Shown here in pieces: positions 54,741 through 63,622 of a DNA stretch of 64,000 nt (position 1 is the first letter of the stretch; every line of letters begins with the position of its first letter). The position numbers were made by a program, and so were the translations under genes. This DNA is from Falsiphaeobacter marinintestinus (GTDB lineage: Bacteria > Pseudomonadota > Alphaproteobacteria > Rhodobacterales > Rhodobacteraceae), in the NCBI RefSeq assembly GCF_007923355.1, contig NZ_VOGO01000002.1:434001-498000 (forward strand). The letters run 5' to 3'. The notes beneath the pieces are model-generated. The model searched no databases, was not told the origin of the DNA, and was given only the letters and a program-made list of their open reading frames with translations.

Positions 54741-55529
54741 ATGCGCATCTTGGCGATGGTTTTGGCACTCTATTGGGGATGCGGGTCCGTGTTGGCCGAC
54801 GACGGTCGCACAGGCGCTTATGATCCCGGTCTGAATGCTATCTGTGCGCTTGGGCAGACCCAGTCCGACGGGTGTGCGGCGATCCGGGCGCGTCCCATTC
54901 TGGATGCCGCCAGCGCGCCCTGGAACGCGATCGGGCGCGTCAACTTTGCCAGTACCGATACGCGACAGCATTGCACCGGTACGTTGATTTCGGATCGGGT
55001 TGTGCTGACGGCGGCGCATTGTCTGTACAACGGCGCGCGCAAGCGGTGGGTTCCGCCCAGCAGTGTGCGGTTTCTGGCCGGGTACCAGCGTGGGACCGAT
55101 ATCGCGCATGCAAATGGGCTGCGATATATCCTGCCCGAGGGGCAGAGCCTGGATGCGGCCTTTGACGGCGATGAGGGGCGGGACTGGGCGTTGATTGAAC
55201 TGGCCGCACCGGTTTCTTCAATCATCACGCCTTTGAAGTTCGCACAGTCGCCAGTGACCGGGCAAACCGTACAGATCGCGGGCTATGCCGGGTTGCGCCC
55301 GCATGTGCTGTCGCAGGCCAGCGATTGCGGGCCTTTGCGCGCGGCGTCGAGCGGGCTGATTTATGGCATTTGCGCTGCAATGCAGGGGGATTCCGGTGCG
55401 CCGGTGCTGATCAGGCAAGACGGGGAATTGAAAATCGCCGGGGTCTTGTCGCGGTTGGTGACATTGCGGAATGGCCAAGTCTGGAGCGAGATTATCCCCG
55501 TATCCCTTATCCGCACCGCACAAAAATAG
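54741..55529 (+). CDS. Trypsin-like serine protease
   Basis: A 262-residue exported serine protease (V8/trypsin superfamily). A signal peptide (about 1-20, ending VLA) precedes the triad: His in VVLTAAHCLYNG, Asp in GRDWALIELAAP and Ser in AMQGDSGAPVLI. Cysteine pairs consistent with disulfides are present (HC-TGTL and AAHC). It is probably periplasmic or secreted. It converges on the DegT gene. Confidence 0.9.
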   Translation: MRILAMVLALYWGCGSVLADDGRTGAYDPGLNAICALGQTQSDGCAAIRARPILDAASAPWNAIGRVNFASTDTRQHCTGTLISDRVVLTAAHCLYNGARKRWVPPSSVRFLAGYQRGTDIAHANGLRYILPEGQSLDAAFDGDEGRDWALIELAAPVSSIITPLKFAQSPVTGQTVQIAGYAGLRPHVLSQASDCGPLRAASSGLIYGICAAMQGDSGAPVLIRQDGELKIAGVLSRLVTLRNGQVWSEIIPVSLIRTAQK

Positions 55530-55572
55530 GGCCACGAAACATGTCGCGGCCCCTAGGTCAGGGAGGTTCGTT

Positions 55573-56787
55573 TCAGGTGCCGTAGGCCGGGACCGGGCCC
55601 ATCACCGTTTCAGCCGCTTCCAGCAGAATATCGGTGATCACGTCACATTCGTCTTTGGTCAGCCGCACAGGCAAACGCACATCACAGGCGCGCATCAGCA
55701 TGGCGCGGGTCTGCGGTAATTCGGGCACGTCACCCAGAAACTGCCAGTTCCAGAACGCGCGGGCGTTGTCGGTGCTCAGGCCGAACACCTGCACTTTGAC
55801 CCCGTTCGCAGCGGCGACATCAGCAAACGCGCGGGTTTCGTCATCGCTCATCCCGACAAGGTTGAACTGGATCGAATCCGGGGCGCGCAGTTCTGGGTCC
55901 AGCTTGTCGGGGACGGCGATATAGGCCGATCCGTTCAGGCGGGCGGCGACATAATCGTGGTTGGTGCGGCCATCACGCACCCGGCGCATCAGTTCAGGGA
56001 TCTGCGGGCGGATCACGGCCGCACTCAGGTTGCTCATCCGAAGGTTATACAGTGGCAACTTGTTCTGCCAGCGCGCGAACGCGTCGACCAGATCGGTCGA
56101 ATTGTCACCATGCGGACCTTTGTGCTTTTTCCAGGCGTGCTCATACGCGCCCGACATGATCACGGCACGGGCCACCAGATCGGCGTCATCCGTGATCAGA
56201 ATTCCGCCTTCGCCAGCGTTGATCATTTTGTACGATTGGAAGCTGAAACACCCCACTTTGCCGATGGTGCCGATATTCTGGCCGTTCCACGTGGTACCCA
56301 GCGAATGCGCTGCGTCTTCGACAACCGGGATGCCACGCGCATCGCACAGCGCCATGATCGCATCCATGTCAGACGTGTGACCACGCATGTGGCTGATGAT
56401 AACGGCCTGAACACCGTCCAGCTTGGCGGCGAAATCGGCCATGTTGACGCGATAGTTGTCGCCAACTTCGCACAGCACCGGCACGCAATCCGCATGCACG
56501 ACCGAGGACGGCACGGCGGCAAAAGTAAACCCGGGGATAAGCACTTTGGCGTCGCGGGGCAGCCCAAGCGCCTTCAGCGACAAGAACAGCGCCGCAGAAC
56601 AGGACGATACCGCCAGCGCGTATTTCGTACCGATCATGTCGGCAAATTCGCGCTCCAACAGGGAGACCGGCGCATCCTGCGCGGCGTTGTAGCGGAAAAG
56701 GTCGCCTGACTGCAAAAGATCATCAATTGCGGCGCGGGCGGCGGTGGGGATTGGCTCGGCCTCGTGGACGTTTGGAACCTGTCTCAT
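55573..56787 (-). CDS. DegT/DnrJ/EryC1/StrS-family aminotransferase
   Basis: A 404-residue sugar aminotransferase-type PLP enzyme. The PLP lysine is Lys187 in SFQSYKMINAGEGGIL; LPGFTF-like IPGFTFAAVPSSV, VVEDAAHSLGTTW and AVIRPQIPEL are typical. Such enzymes make amino-sugars for surface glycans or antibiotics, or in some lineages other ketones. No nucleotide-sugar genes are adjacent. ATG 56787 has AAGGAAA upstream; an earlier start (56883) is unsupported. Confidence 0.88.
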   Translation of the reverse strand: MRQVPNVHEAEPIPTAARAAIDDLLQSGDLFRYNAAQDAPVSLLEREFADMIGTKYALAVSSCSAALFLSLKALGLPRDAKVLIPGFTFAAVPSSVVHADCVPVLCEVGDNYRVNMADFAAKLDGVQAVIISHMRGHTSDMDAIMALCDARGIPVVEDAAHSLGTTWNGQNIGTIGKVGCFSFQSYKMINAGEGGILITDDADLVARAVIMSGAYEHAWKKHKGPHGDNSTDLVDAFARWQNKLPLYNLRMSNLSAAVIRPQIPELMRRVRDGRTNHDYVAARLNGSAYIAVPDKLDPELRAPDSIQFNLVGMSDDETRAFADVAAANGVKVQVFGLSTDNARAFWNWQFLGDVPELPQTRAMLMRACDVRLPVRLTKDECDVITDILLEAAETVMGPVPAYGT

Positions 56788-56931
56788 TTTCGATTTCCTT
56801 AACTTATCCTTTGGGAAATATAAAACAAAGGCCCCGACACGCCAAGTGCTCCTGCAAAACAGGCTTAAAATGCGGTCATACAACGCACGAGTGTTGCGGG
56901 CAGGAAACAGGCTTTGAGGTCTGAGGCCCCG

Positions 56932-58242
56932 TCAGACACCCAGCCGGTCGCGCATGGCGTACCAGCTCATCGCCAATGCCAGCAGGGGTGAGCGGAACGT
57001 GGGGCCACCGGGGAATGGACCGACCGGCAAACGCGCCATGGTCTCAAAACCATCCGTTTCCCCACGGATCGCCAGCGCCATCAGCTGACCGGCATGGGTG
57101 GCGGTGCCGACGCCGTGGCCGGAATAGCCTGACGCTGACAGGATATTGGGCGCAACACGGGCCAGATAGGGCAGACGTTTCATAGTGATGGCCAGCGTGC
57201 CGCCCCATGCATAGTCAATGCGCACGTCCCGCAGATGCGGGAAAATCTGGCTCATAGGTTTGCGTACCAGTGCCGCAACGTCTGACGGAAAACGATAGCC
57301 ATAGCTTTCGCCGCCGCCGAACAGCAGCCGTTTGTCGGCGCTCAGACGAAAGTAATTCACCACGAAATAACTGTCGGCGACGGCCACATCGCGGGTCAGA
57401 ACCCTTTCGGCCTCAGCGCCCAGCGGCTCGGTCGCGGCGATGAAATTGTTGATGGGCATGACCCGCGCGGCCACCTTACGGTTCAAGCCACCCATATAGC
57501 CATTGCAGGCAAAGACGACGTGATCGGCAACCACGCGCCCCTTGTCCGTGCGCACCACGGCTGGCTGATGCTCTTCGACATGGTGCACCTGGGTGTTTTC
57601 GTAAATCTGCACGCCAGCGCCCCGCGCGGCCCGCGCCAGTCCCAGCGCAAAATTCAGCGGATGCAGATGCGCCGCGTCATGGTCCAGAATGCCGCCCTTG
57701 TAGACAGGCGAGGGGCACAAAGCCTGACACCCGGCCTGATCCAGAACCTCCAAATACTGATAGCCATATCGCGCGTCCAGATGTTCGGCATATTCGACCA
57801 GATGCCGTGCGTCGCCCACATCGGTTGCAGTCCAGGCCACGCCGGGCTTCAGTTCGCAGTCAATCCCGTGCCGGGCGATCAGATCCTTGACCAACGCCTT
57901 GGCATCTTCACCCAAATGCCACAGCTTTTCGGCGTCGGGATCACCGACCATGGTTTCCAGATCGTCCTGCGTCACCCGCTGTCCGCTGCCCAACTGCCCG
58001 CCGTTGCGCCCTGATGCGCCGAACCCGACGCGATGCGCTTCGACCAGCACAACCCGCATCCCGGCTTCGGCCAGATGCAGCGCAGCGGACAGTCCCGTAT
58101 AGCCAGCACCGATGACACAGACATCGGCCTTTACCTCGCCCCGCAACGGAGCGAACGGTTCCAACTCTCGCGCGGTTGCTGCGTACCAGCTGGGCGGATA
58201 TTTCCCACGTTGGTCATTGGAATAAAGCAGGTTCAGACCCAT
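56932..58242 (-). CDS. puuB: FAD-dependent oxidoreductase, gamma-glutamylputrescine oxidase-like
   Basis: A 436-residue DAO-fold flavoenzyme. The dinucleotide-binding site is DVCVIGAGYTGLSAALHLAE (GxGxxG), followed by GFGASGRNGGQL and a C-terminal SGYSGHGVGTATHAG. This matches the PuuB (YcjA) subfamily that oxidises gamma-glutamylated amines to the aldehyde. It is the last gene of the operon. The symbol is by resemblance; other amines are possible. Confidence 0.85.
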   Translation of the reverse strand: MGLNLLYSNDQRGKYPPSWYAATARELEPFAPLRGEVKADVCVIGAGYTGLSAALHLAEAGMRVVLVEAHRVGFGASGRNGGQLGSGQRVTQDDLETMVGDPDAEKLWHLGEDAKALVKDLIARHGIDCELKPGVAWTATDVGDARHLVEYAEHLDARYGYQYLEVLDQAGCQALCPSPVYKGGILDHDAAHLHPLNFALGLARAARGAGVQIYENTQVHHVEEHQPAVVRTDKGRVVADHVVFACNGYMGGLNRKVAARVMPINNFIAATEPLGAEAERVLTRDVAVADSYFVVNYFRLSADKRLLFGGGESYGYRFPSDVAALVRKPMSQIFPHLRDVRIDYAWGGTLAITMKRLPYLARVAPNILSASGYSGHGVGTATHAGQLMALAIRGETDGFETMARLPVGPFPGGPTFRSPLLALAMSWYAMRDRLGV

Positions 58243-58270
58243 GAGCGTCTTATGTCCTTCTTCTCTTTGA

Positions 58271-58319
58271 CAAATACTCCGGGGGAGTCGTCCGCAGGAC
58301 GACGGGGGCAGCGCCCCCG
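58271..58319 (+). repeat. REP-like palindromic element, copy B
   Basis: AAATACTCCGGGGGAG is followed by GTCGTCC-GCA-GGACGAC (58287-58303) and then CGGGGGC-AGC-GCCCCCG (58303-58319): two stacked hairpins in the 85-base gap between the PuuA-like and PuuB-like genes. Copy A at 39780-39817 has the same head and the AGC-loop hairpin. Confidence 0.65.
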
Positions 58320-58327
58320 CAGACCGG

Positions 58328-59689
58328 TCAGACGTTCAGCAACAGATGTTCCCGCTCCCAGGGGGAAATCACTTGCAGGAACTCTTCGTATTCCGAGCGT
58401 TTCACGATCGAATAGACCCGAGCAAAGTCCGGTCCAAGGATCTCGTGCAAAGTGGTGGCCGCGTCAAACAGCTCCAGCGCTTCACCCATGACCTGGGGGA
58501 TGTCTCCGTCGCCGTCATAAGCATCGCCAAAGAATTGCTCGCGCGGGTTTTCTTTTTCGATCAGACCAAGATAGCCACAGGCGAGCGAGGCCGCGATACC
58601 CAGATAAGGGTTGCAATCCATACCGGCGATGCGGTTTTCGACCCGGCGCGCAGAGGGGCCGGAAAGCGGGATACGGATGCCGGTCGTGCGGTTGTCGCGG
58701 GCCCATTCCAGATTGATCGGGGCGGCGTGATCGCGCACATAGCGCCGATAGCTGTTCACATAGGGCGCCATGACGGCCAATGCGGCGGGCAGGTGCGTCT
58801 GCATCCCGGCGATGAAGTGATAAAACGCCTCCGTTTCGCTGCCATCGGGATTTGAAAACAGGTTCTGACCCGTGGCTTTGTCGATGATCGAGTGATGGAT
58901 ATGCATGGCCGAACCGGGTTCATTCGCAATTGGTTTGGCCATGAAGGTGGCAAAGCAATCGTGGCGCAGGGCGGCTTCGCGGATCAGGCGTTTGAAAAAG
59001 AACACCTCATCCGCCAGCTTGACCGGGTCACCATGGCGCAGGTTGATTTCCAGCTGACCGGCGCCGCCTTCCTGCACGATCCCGTCAATTTCAAACCCCT
59101 GCGCTTCGGCGAAGTCATAGATGTCGTCGATGACAGGGCCGAATTCGTCCACGGCCGTCATCGAATAGGCCTGACGCGCAGCGGCCGGGCGGCCCGAGCG
59201 GCCCATCATCGGCTGGATTTCCTTGCCCGGATCGACGTTGCGCGCGACGATGAAAAACTCCATCTCGGGGGCCACAACCGGCTCCCAGCCTTTGGCGTGA
59301 TAGAGTTCCACAACCTGTTTCAGCACGTTGCGCGGGCTGAACGGGATCGGTTTATGGTCGCGATCAAACGCGTCGTGGATCACCTGAAGCGTCCAGTCCC
59401 CGGTCCACGGCGCGGCGGTGGCCGTCGTCATGTCGGGGACAAGGATCATGTCACGTTCGATAAAGCCTTCGTTCTCATCCGCCGCTTCGCCCCAACCGCC
59501 AGTGATGGTCTGGAAAAAGATGCTGTCGGGCAAGTGAAAATAGTCCTGCTTGGCGAATTTGGATGCGGGCACGGCTTTGCCGCGCGCGATACCGGGCAGG
59601 TCCGAGATGATGCATTCGACTTCGTCCAGGCGTTTGCCGTCCAGATAGGTTTGGGCGGCCTCGGGCAGGGTGTCCTTCCAGTCGCTCAT
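58328..59689 (-). CDS. puuA: Glutamine synthetase-fold ligase, PuuA-like, copy 1
   Basis: A 453-residue glutamine synthetase-family enzyme of the gamma-glutamylputrescine synthetase group. Metal and ATP regions are present: APEMEFFIVA (Glu), EGGAGQLEINLRHGD, FMAKPIANEPGSAMHIHHS (HxHxS), and NPYLGIAASLACGYLGL. Such enzymes gamma-glutamylate amines. It overlaps the amidotransferase gene by 4 bases and is followed by the PuuB-like oxidase gene, with a REP-like element between. Confidence 0.88.
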   Translation of the reverse strand: MSDWKDTLPEAAQTYLDGKRLDEVECIISDLPGIARGKAVPASKFAKQDYFHLPDSIFFQTITGGWGEAADENEGFIERDMILVPDMTTATAAPWTGDWTLQVIHDAFDRDHKPIPFSPRNVLKQVVELYHAKGWEPVVAPEMEFFIVARNVDPGKEIQPMMGRSGRPAAARQAYSMTAVDEFGPVIDDIYDFAEAQGFEIDGIVQEGGAGQLEINLRHGDPVKLADEVFFFKRLIREAALRHDCFATFMAKPIANEPGSAMHIHHSIIDKATGQNLFSNPDGSETEAFYHFIAGMQTHLPAALAVMAPYVNSYRRYVRDHAAPINLEWARDNRTTGIRIPLSGPSARRVENRIAGMDCNPYLGIAASLACGYLGLIEKENPREQFFGDAYDGDGDIPQVMGEALELFDAATTLHEILGPDFARVYSIVKRSEYEEFLQVISPWEREHLLLNV

Positions 59690-60369
59690 GATGTTCTCTC
59701 TTTCTTGAGGAACGCTGCCATGAAGGCGGCGATATCTGCGGAATCAATGGGGGTTTCCAGCCGGGTTGCGGCGGCATCCAGCACCGGGTCGGGCACGACG
59801 CCACGGCCCCGGGTGCGGATCAGGCCGTCAACAAAATCGCTGGTGAATTCGGGATGTGGCTGGACAGTCCAGATTGTGTCGCCATAGGCCAGCATGGCGT
59901 TGTCGCAAAACGGGTTTGATCCGACCACCCGTGCGCCTTCGGGCCGTTCGGTCACCTGATCCTGATGCCAGGCGTTCAGTGTGACCTGTTTACCGTCAAA
60001 GTCATATTGCGTCGCGCCGATGGCCCAGCCGCCATCAAATTTCTCGACCTTTCCGCCCAACGCCTGCGCGATGATCTGGTGGCCAAAACAGATCCCGACC
60101 ATCGGTTGGCCACGGGTATGAATGTCACGGATCAGATCTTCCAACGGTGGAATCCAGTCGTGCCCTTCATAGGCGCCAAAGCGCGAGCCGGTGATCAGCC
60201 AGCCGTCGGCGGCATCGGCCCCGTCCGGAAATACGCCGTCGACGACACTGTAGGTGTCGAAGTCTAACCCCTTGTCTGCCAGCAAGCGTCGGAAAAAGTC
60301 GTCATAATCCCCGGTCTGATCAATCAGAGTGTCGGGGGCGTGGCCGGTTTGGAGTATTCCGATTTTCAT
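59686..60369 (-). CDS. Class I glutamine amidotransferase
   Basis: A 227-residue GATase1 domain protein. The nucleophile elbow is MVGICFGHQIIAQALGGKV (Cys), and the His-Glu pair lies in QPHPEFTSDF. It resembles GuaA-type amidotransferases more than the PuuD hydrolase, although position between two PuuA-like genes suggests it could hydrolyse or transfer gamma-glutamyl products. Function in this locus is inferred. It overlaps the downstream puuA-like gene. Confidence 0.86.
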   Translation of the reverse strand: MKIGILQTGHAPDTLIDQTGDYDDFFRRLLADKGLDFDTYSVVDGVFPDGADAADGWLITGSRFGAYEGHDWIPPLEDLIRDIHTRGQPMVGICFGHQIIAQALGGKVEKFDGGWAIGATQYDFDGKQVTLNAWHQDQVTERPEGARVVGSNPFCDNAMLAYGDTIWTVQPHPEFTSDFVDGLIRTRGRGVVPDPVLDAAATRLETPIDSADIAAFMAAFLKKERTS

Positions 60370-60439
60370 GTGTCACCGTTGGAGTCGTTCGTAACGTAGG
60401 CAGGGGCAGGGCGGCAATCAAGCCGCCCGCGGCGCGGCA

Positions 60440-61792
60440 TCAAACCGTATCGAGATAGATCTCGGTGCGCTCTTCCGCAGACAGCTCGTCCATGAACTTC
60501 AGTTCCTGCCGTTTGGTCAGAACATAGTTTTGGATCAGGTCTAGCGCAAAGATGCGTTTCACCTGATCGCAGGTTTCAAACGCGTCGATGGCGGCTGCCC
60601 AGTCGCTGGGGATCTGCGGCAGGTCCGCAGTATAGGCGTTGCCGGTGATCGGCGGCTGCGGAGCCTCACCATCTTCGATCCCGTTCAGCGCGGCGCCCAG
60701 AACTGCGGCAACGGTCAGATAGGGGTTCACGTCACCCCCCGCGACCCGGTGCTCGATCCGCCGCGCGGCTGGATTGCCAGATGGAATGCGGATGGCGGCT
60801 GTGCGGTTTTCATAAGCCCAGGCGATGCCAGTTGGCGCGTGGGCCCCGGGAACCATCCGGTCATAGCTGTTGGAATGCGGGGCAAACAACAATGCGCTTC
60901 CCGGCATGGCCTTAAGGCAACCCTGCACGGCATGGCGCAAGGTTTCGCTGCCCTCATCGGTGCCATTATCAAAGACGTTGTTGCCGTCCTTGTCCAGCAC
61001 CGAGAAATGCATATGCAGCCCGGATCCGGCGTAATCGGCATAGGGTTTGGCCATGAAACTGGCGGCAAAACCGTGGCGGCGGGCCAGCCCCTTGACTAGC
61101 ATCTTGAACAGCCACGCATCGTCTGCCGCGCGCAACGCATCGTCCTGATGCATCAGGTTGATTTCGAACTGACCAAGACCCGCCTCAGAAATCGCGGTAT
61201 CGGCGGGAATGTCCATCGCCTCGCAGGCGTCGTAGAGTTCGGTAAAAAACGTATCGAACTGATCCAATGCACGCATGCTCAGGATCTCACCGGCTTTGCG
61301 GCGTTTGCCAGACCGGGGCGACGGCGGCACCTGCAGCTTGCGGCCACTGTCGTCGATCAGGAAGAACTCAAGCTCGACCGCGACCACCGGGGTCAGACCT
61401 TTGGCAGTGTATCGCTTGACGACCTCGCTGAGGGCGTGGCGGGGATCGCCCATGAACGGGCGGCCATCTTCATGGAACATCCAGATCGGCAGGAAGCCGG
61501 TTGGCGTATCAAGCCAAGGCATTGGCATGAAGCCGCGTTCGGTCGGCAAAAGCACGCCGTCGCGATCGCCGCTGTCCATCACCAGAGGACTGTCTTCGAT
61601 ATCTTCGCCCCAGATATCGAGGTTCAGAACCGAAAACGGGAACCGGGTGCCATCTTCAATAACCTTGTCGGCGAAGCGCACCGGAACGCGTTTACCCCGT
61701 GGCTGTCCGTTCAGGTCTGCCGCCGCAACCCGGATCGAATGGACCGACGGGTTCTTTCGCAGCCAATTTTTGATGCGCAGATCGTTCTTCAC
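60440..61792 (-). CDS. Glutamine synthetase-fold ligase, PuuA-like, copy 2
   Basis: A 450-residue paralogue of the gene at 58328. It has VAVELEFFLIDDSGRKLQVP (metal Glu), EAGLGQFEINLMHQD, FMAKPYADYAGSGLHMHFS (HxHxS) and a final DELSAEERTEIYLDTV. Divergent from copy 1 in sequence, so likely a different amine or acceptor. It is the first enzyme gene after the transporter genes in transcription order. Confidence 0.87.
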   Translation of the reverse strand: MKNDLRIKNWLRKNPSVHSIRVAAADLNGQPRGKRVPVRFADKVIEDGTRFPFSVLNLDIWGEDIEDSPLVMDSGDRDGVLLPTERGFMPMPWLDTPTGFLPIWMFHEDGRPFMGDPRHALSEVVKRYTAKGLTPVVAVELEFFLIDDSGRKLQVPPSPRSGKRRKAGEILSMRALDQFDTFFTELYDACEAMDIPADTAISEAGLGQFEINLMHQDDALRAADDAWLFKMLVKGLARRHGFAASFMAKPYADYAGSGLHMHFSVLDKDGNNVFDNGTDEGSETLRHAVQGCLKAMPGSALLFAPHSNSYDRMVPGAHAPTGIAWAYENRTAAIRIPSGNPAARRIEHRVAGGDVNPYLTVAAVLGAALNGIEDGEAPQPPITGNAYTADLPQIPSDWAAAIDAFETCDQVKRIFALDLIQNYVLTKRQELKFMDELSAEERTEIYLDTV

Positions 61793-61836
61793 GAGATCGT
61801 CTCACTCTCTGGCTTGGTAATTTGATCAAATTGTTA

Positions 61837-62643
61837 CTACCGGATCAGATTGGGACGCAAGCGCATTTTACTGCGCCGCTCGCCGGGCAGGTGGCGATTG
61901 AGCCGATTGTTGATCAAACCAAACACGCCGACGATGATCAGAGTGAAGATGATGAAATAGAAGGCGAGGATGGGATAGGGGATGAAGGGATTGAAGGTTT
62001 TGTCAGCAAAATAGCTGGCATAATACAGCGCGTCGCCCTTCTGCCGCCAGGCCGGGAAGCCCGAAAAATAGACCAGCGTGGTGGCGTGAAACAGAAAGAT
62101 CGCCTCGTTCGTATAGGCGGGCCAGGCCAGTCGTAGCATGGTCGGCCAGACGATCCGGCGAAAACGCGGCCAACCCGACATGCCATAAGCATCGGCGGCT
62201 TCGACATCGCCTTTGGGGATCGACAGCAGCGCGCCATAGAAAATCTCGGCCGTATAGGCCGAGGTGTTCAGGAACAACACAATCAGCGCGCCCAGCCAAG
62301 CCGCGGTGAACGGGTCAAAGAACGGATGCACGCCTTTGAGGTTCAAGAACAGGAAGTAGGCAAAGAAGAACTGGATGAACAGCGGCGATCCGCGGAACAG
62401 GAAAATGAACCATTCCGCAGGTTTGCGGTAGAGACGGTTGGAAGACGCCTTTCCGATGGCCAAGGCTGAGGCAAAGAAGAACCCGGTGATCAGGGCCAGG
62501 ACACCGAAATAAATGTTCCAGATCATCCCCGACCCGATCAGGGTGAATTGTTCGCACAGCGTGAAATCGGTCTTGGGCAACAACCGTTCGCCGATGCCGA
62601 TGCTGCGCAGGCCGTAATCCTGAATGGTTTGCCAGCAGCTCAT
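61837..62643 (-). CDS. Amino-acid-type ABC transporter permease 2
   Basis: A 268-residue inner-membrane permease of the polar amino acid (HisM/GltK) family. It has about five or six helices and the EAA loop EAADAYGMSGWPRFRRIVWP that docks the ATPase. ATG 62643 overlaps the upstream permease stop by 4 bases; an earlier in-frame start at 62778 would read into that gene. The substrate is probably an amino acid or amine. Confidence 0.87.
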   Translation of the reverse strand: MSCWQTIQDYGLRSIGIGERLLPKTDFTLCEQFTLIGSGMIWNIYFGVLALITGFFFASALAIGKASSNRLYRKPAEWFIFLFRGSPLFIQFFFAYFLFLNLKGVHPFFDPFTAAWLGALIVLFLNTSAYTAEIFYGALLSIPKGDVEAADAYGMSGWPRFRRIVWPTMLRLAWPAYTNEAIFLFHATTLVYFSGFPAWRQKGDALYYASYFADKTFNPFIPYPILAFYFIIFTLIIVGVFGLINNRLNRHLPGERRSKMRLRPNLIR

Positions 62644-63524
62644 GCGGCGGCCTTTCGCTGGGCTTCGCCGCCCGCTGTCGCCTGACCAAAGGTCAGACGC
62701 TTCATGATCCGGTCGAGCACGATTTCGGAGATACGGGTAAAGCCAAGGTAAAACACCAGCAAGAAGAGGAAGTACCACATCCGCCAGTCACCATGCGGAT
62801 AGCTGGTAAACCGCGATGTCTTGGTGCCTCCCAACTCACGCGCCCAATAGACGATATCTTCGACGCCCAGCAGGAACAGCAAAGGCGTGGCCTTGATCAG
62901 GACCATCCAAAGGTTCGACAGGCCGGGCAGGGCATAGACCCACATTTGCGGGACAAGGATGCGCCAGAAGGTCTGGCGATGTGACATGCCATAAGCCTCG
63001 GCGGTTTCCAGTTGCGGGCGCGGGACGGCGCGCATGGCGCCAAACAGCACATTGGCGGCAAAGGCTCCGAAGACCAGCGCAAAGGTAATGACGGCAAGGA
63101 AGAACCCATAGGTTTCATGCATCCATTCCGGTGATGTGCCCAGCGGCAGCTTGGCCTGCGGACAGACCAGGAAATCGTTGCCCTGACGCACAGGATCGGT
63201 CCAGTCCGGGCACAGGATCTGGTGCCGGGTCCATTCGAACATCTGATCAAGTGCGATGACGAAGAACAGGAAAAAGGCAATGTCGGGAACACCCCGGACG
63301 ATCGCGATATAGCCCTTGCCCAGCCAGCGCAGCGGCAAGACCCGCGAGCGCGAGGCCATGGCGCCCAGAAAGCCGAAGCCAAGGGCCACCGGTGCTGTAA
63401 TCGCAAGCAGTAAGAGGACCTTCACGAAGGACAGGTAGAACGACATGTGCACGCCGTTGGACAGGTAGCACGAAAACCAGCCAAAGGTGCCAAGCGTGTC
63501 AGGGTCTGAGCAATAGGAGAACAT
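62640..63524 (-). CDS. Amino-acid-type ABC transporter permease 1
   Basis: A 294-residue permease partner of the following gene, with the EAA loop ETAEAYGMSHRQTFWRILVPQ and about six helices. A periplasmic insert of about 50 residues with two or three cysteines (QILCPDWTD, FLVCPQAK) lies between helices 2 and 3. The start is ATG 63524 (GTG 63530 is possible). The binding-protein gene lies upstream beyond two strong hairpins; no ATPase gene is in the window. Confidence 0.85.
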   Translation of the reverse strand: MFSYCSDPDTLGTFGWFSCYLSNGVHMSFYLSFVKVLLLLAITAPVALGFGFLGAMASRSRVLPLRWLGKGYIAIVRGVPDIAFFLFFVIALDQMFEWTRHQILCPDWTDPVRQGNDFLVCPQAKLPLGTSPEWMHETYGFFLAVITFALVFGAFAANVLFGAMRAVPRPQLETAEAYGMSHRQTFWRILVPQMWVYALPGLSNLWMVLIKATPLLFLLGVEDIVYWARELGGTKTSRFTSYPHGDWRMWYFLFLLVFYLGFTRISEIVLDRIMKRLTFGQATAGGEAQRKAAA

Positions 63525-63541
63525 TTGCACCGGGAGCGGGC

Positions 63542-63570
63542 GCGCTGACAGGCCAGTGGCCTGTCAGCGC
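63542..63570 (-). terminator. Strong hairpin 1 between binding-protein and permease genes
   Basis: GCGCTGACAGGCC (63542-63554) and GGCCTGTCAGCGC (63558-63570) pair perfectly over 13 bases with a 3-base loop. There is no T-tract. This probably stabilises the binding-protein mRNA end or slows read-through. Confidence 0.7.
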
Positions 63571-63580
63571 CATGTCAGGG

Positions 63581-63609
63581 GCAGGCCCGCGCAGAATGCG
63601 CGGGCCTGC
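63581..63609 (-). terminator. Strong hairpin 2 between binding-protein and permease genes
   Basis: GCAGGCCCGCGCA (63581-63593) and TGCGCGGGCCTGC (63597-63609) pair perfectly over 13 bases around GAA. No T-tract follows. It lies 10 bases upstream of hairpin 1, forming a tandem pair. Confidence 0.75.
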
Positions 63610-63622
63610 GGTGGCACTGCAA

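Noticed and set aside
56919-56937. GTCTGA/TCAGAC hairpin at the PuuB-like stop
   Set aside because: Only six pairs with a 7-base loop and no T-tract; too weak to call a terminator.
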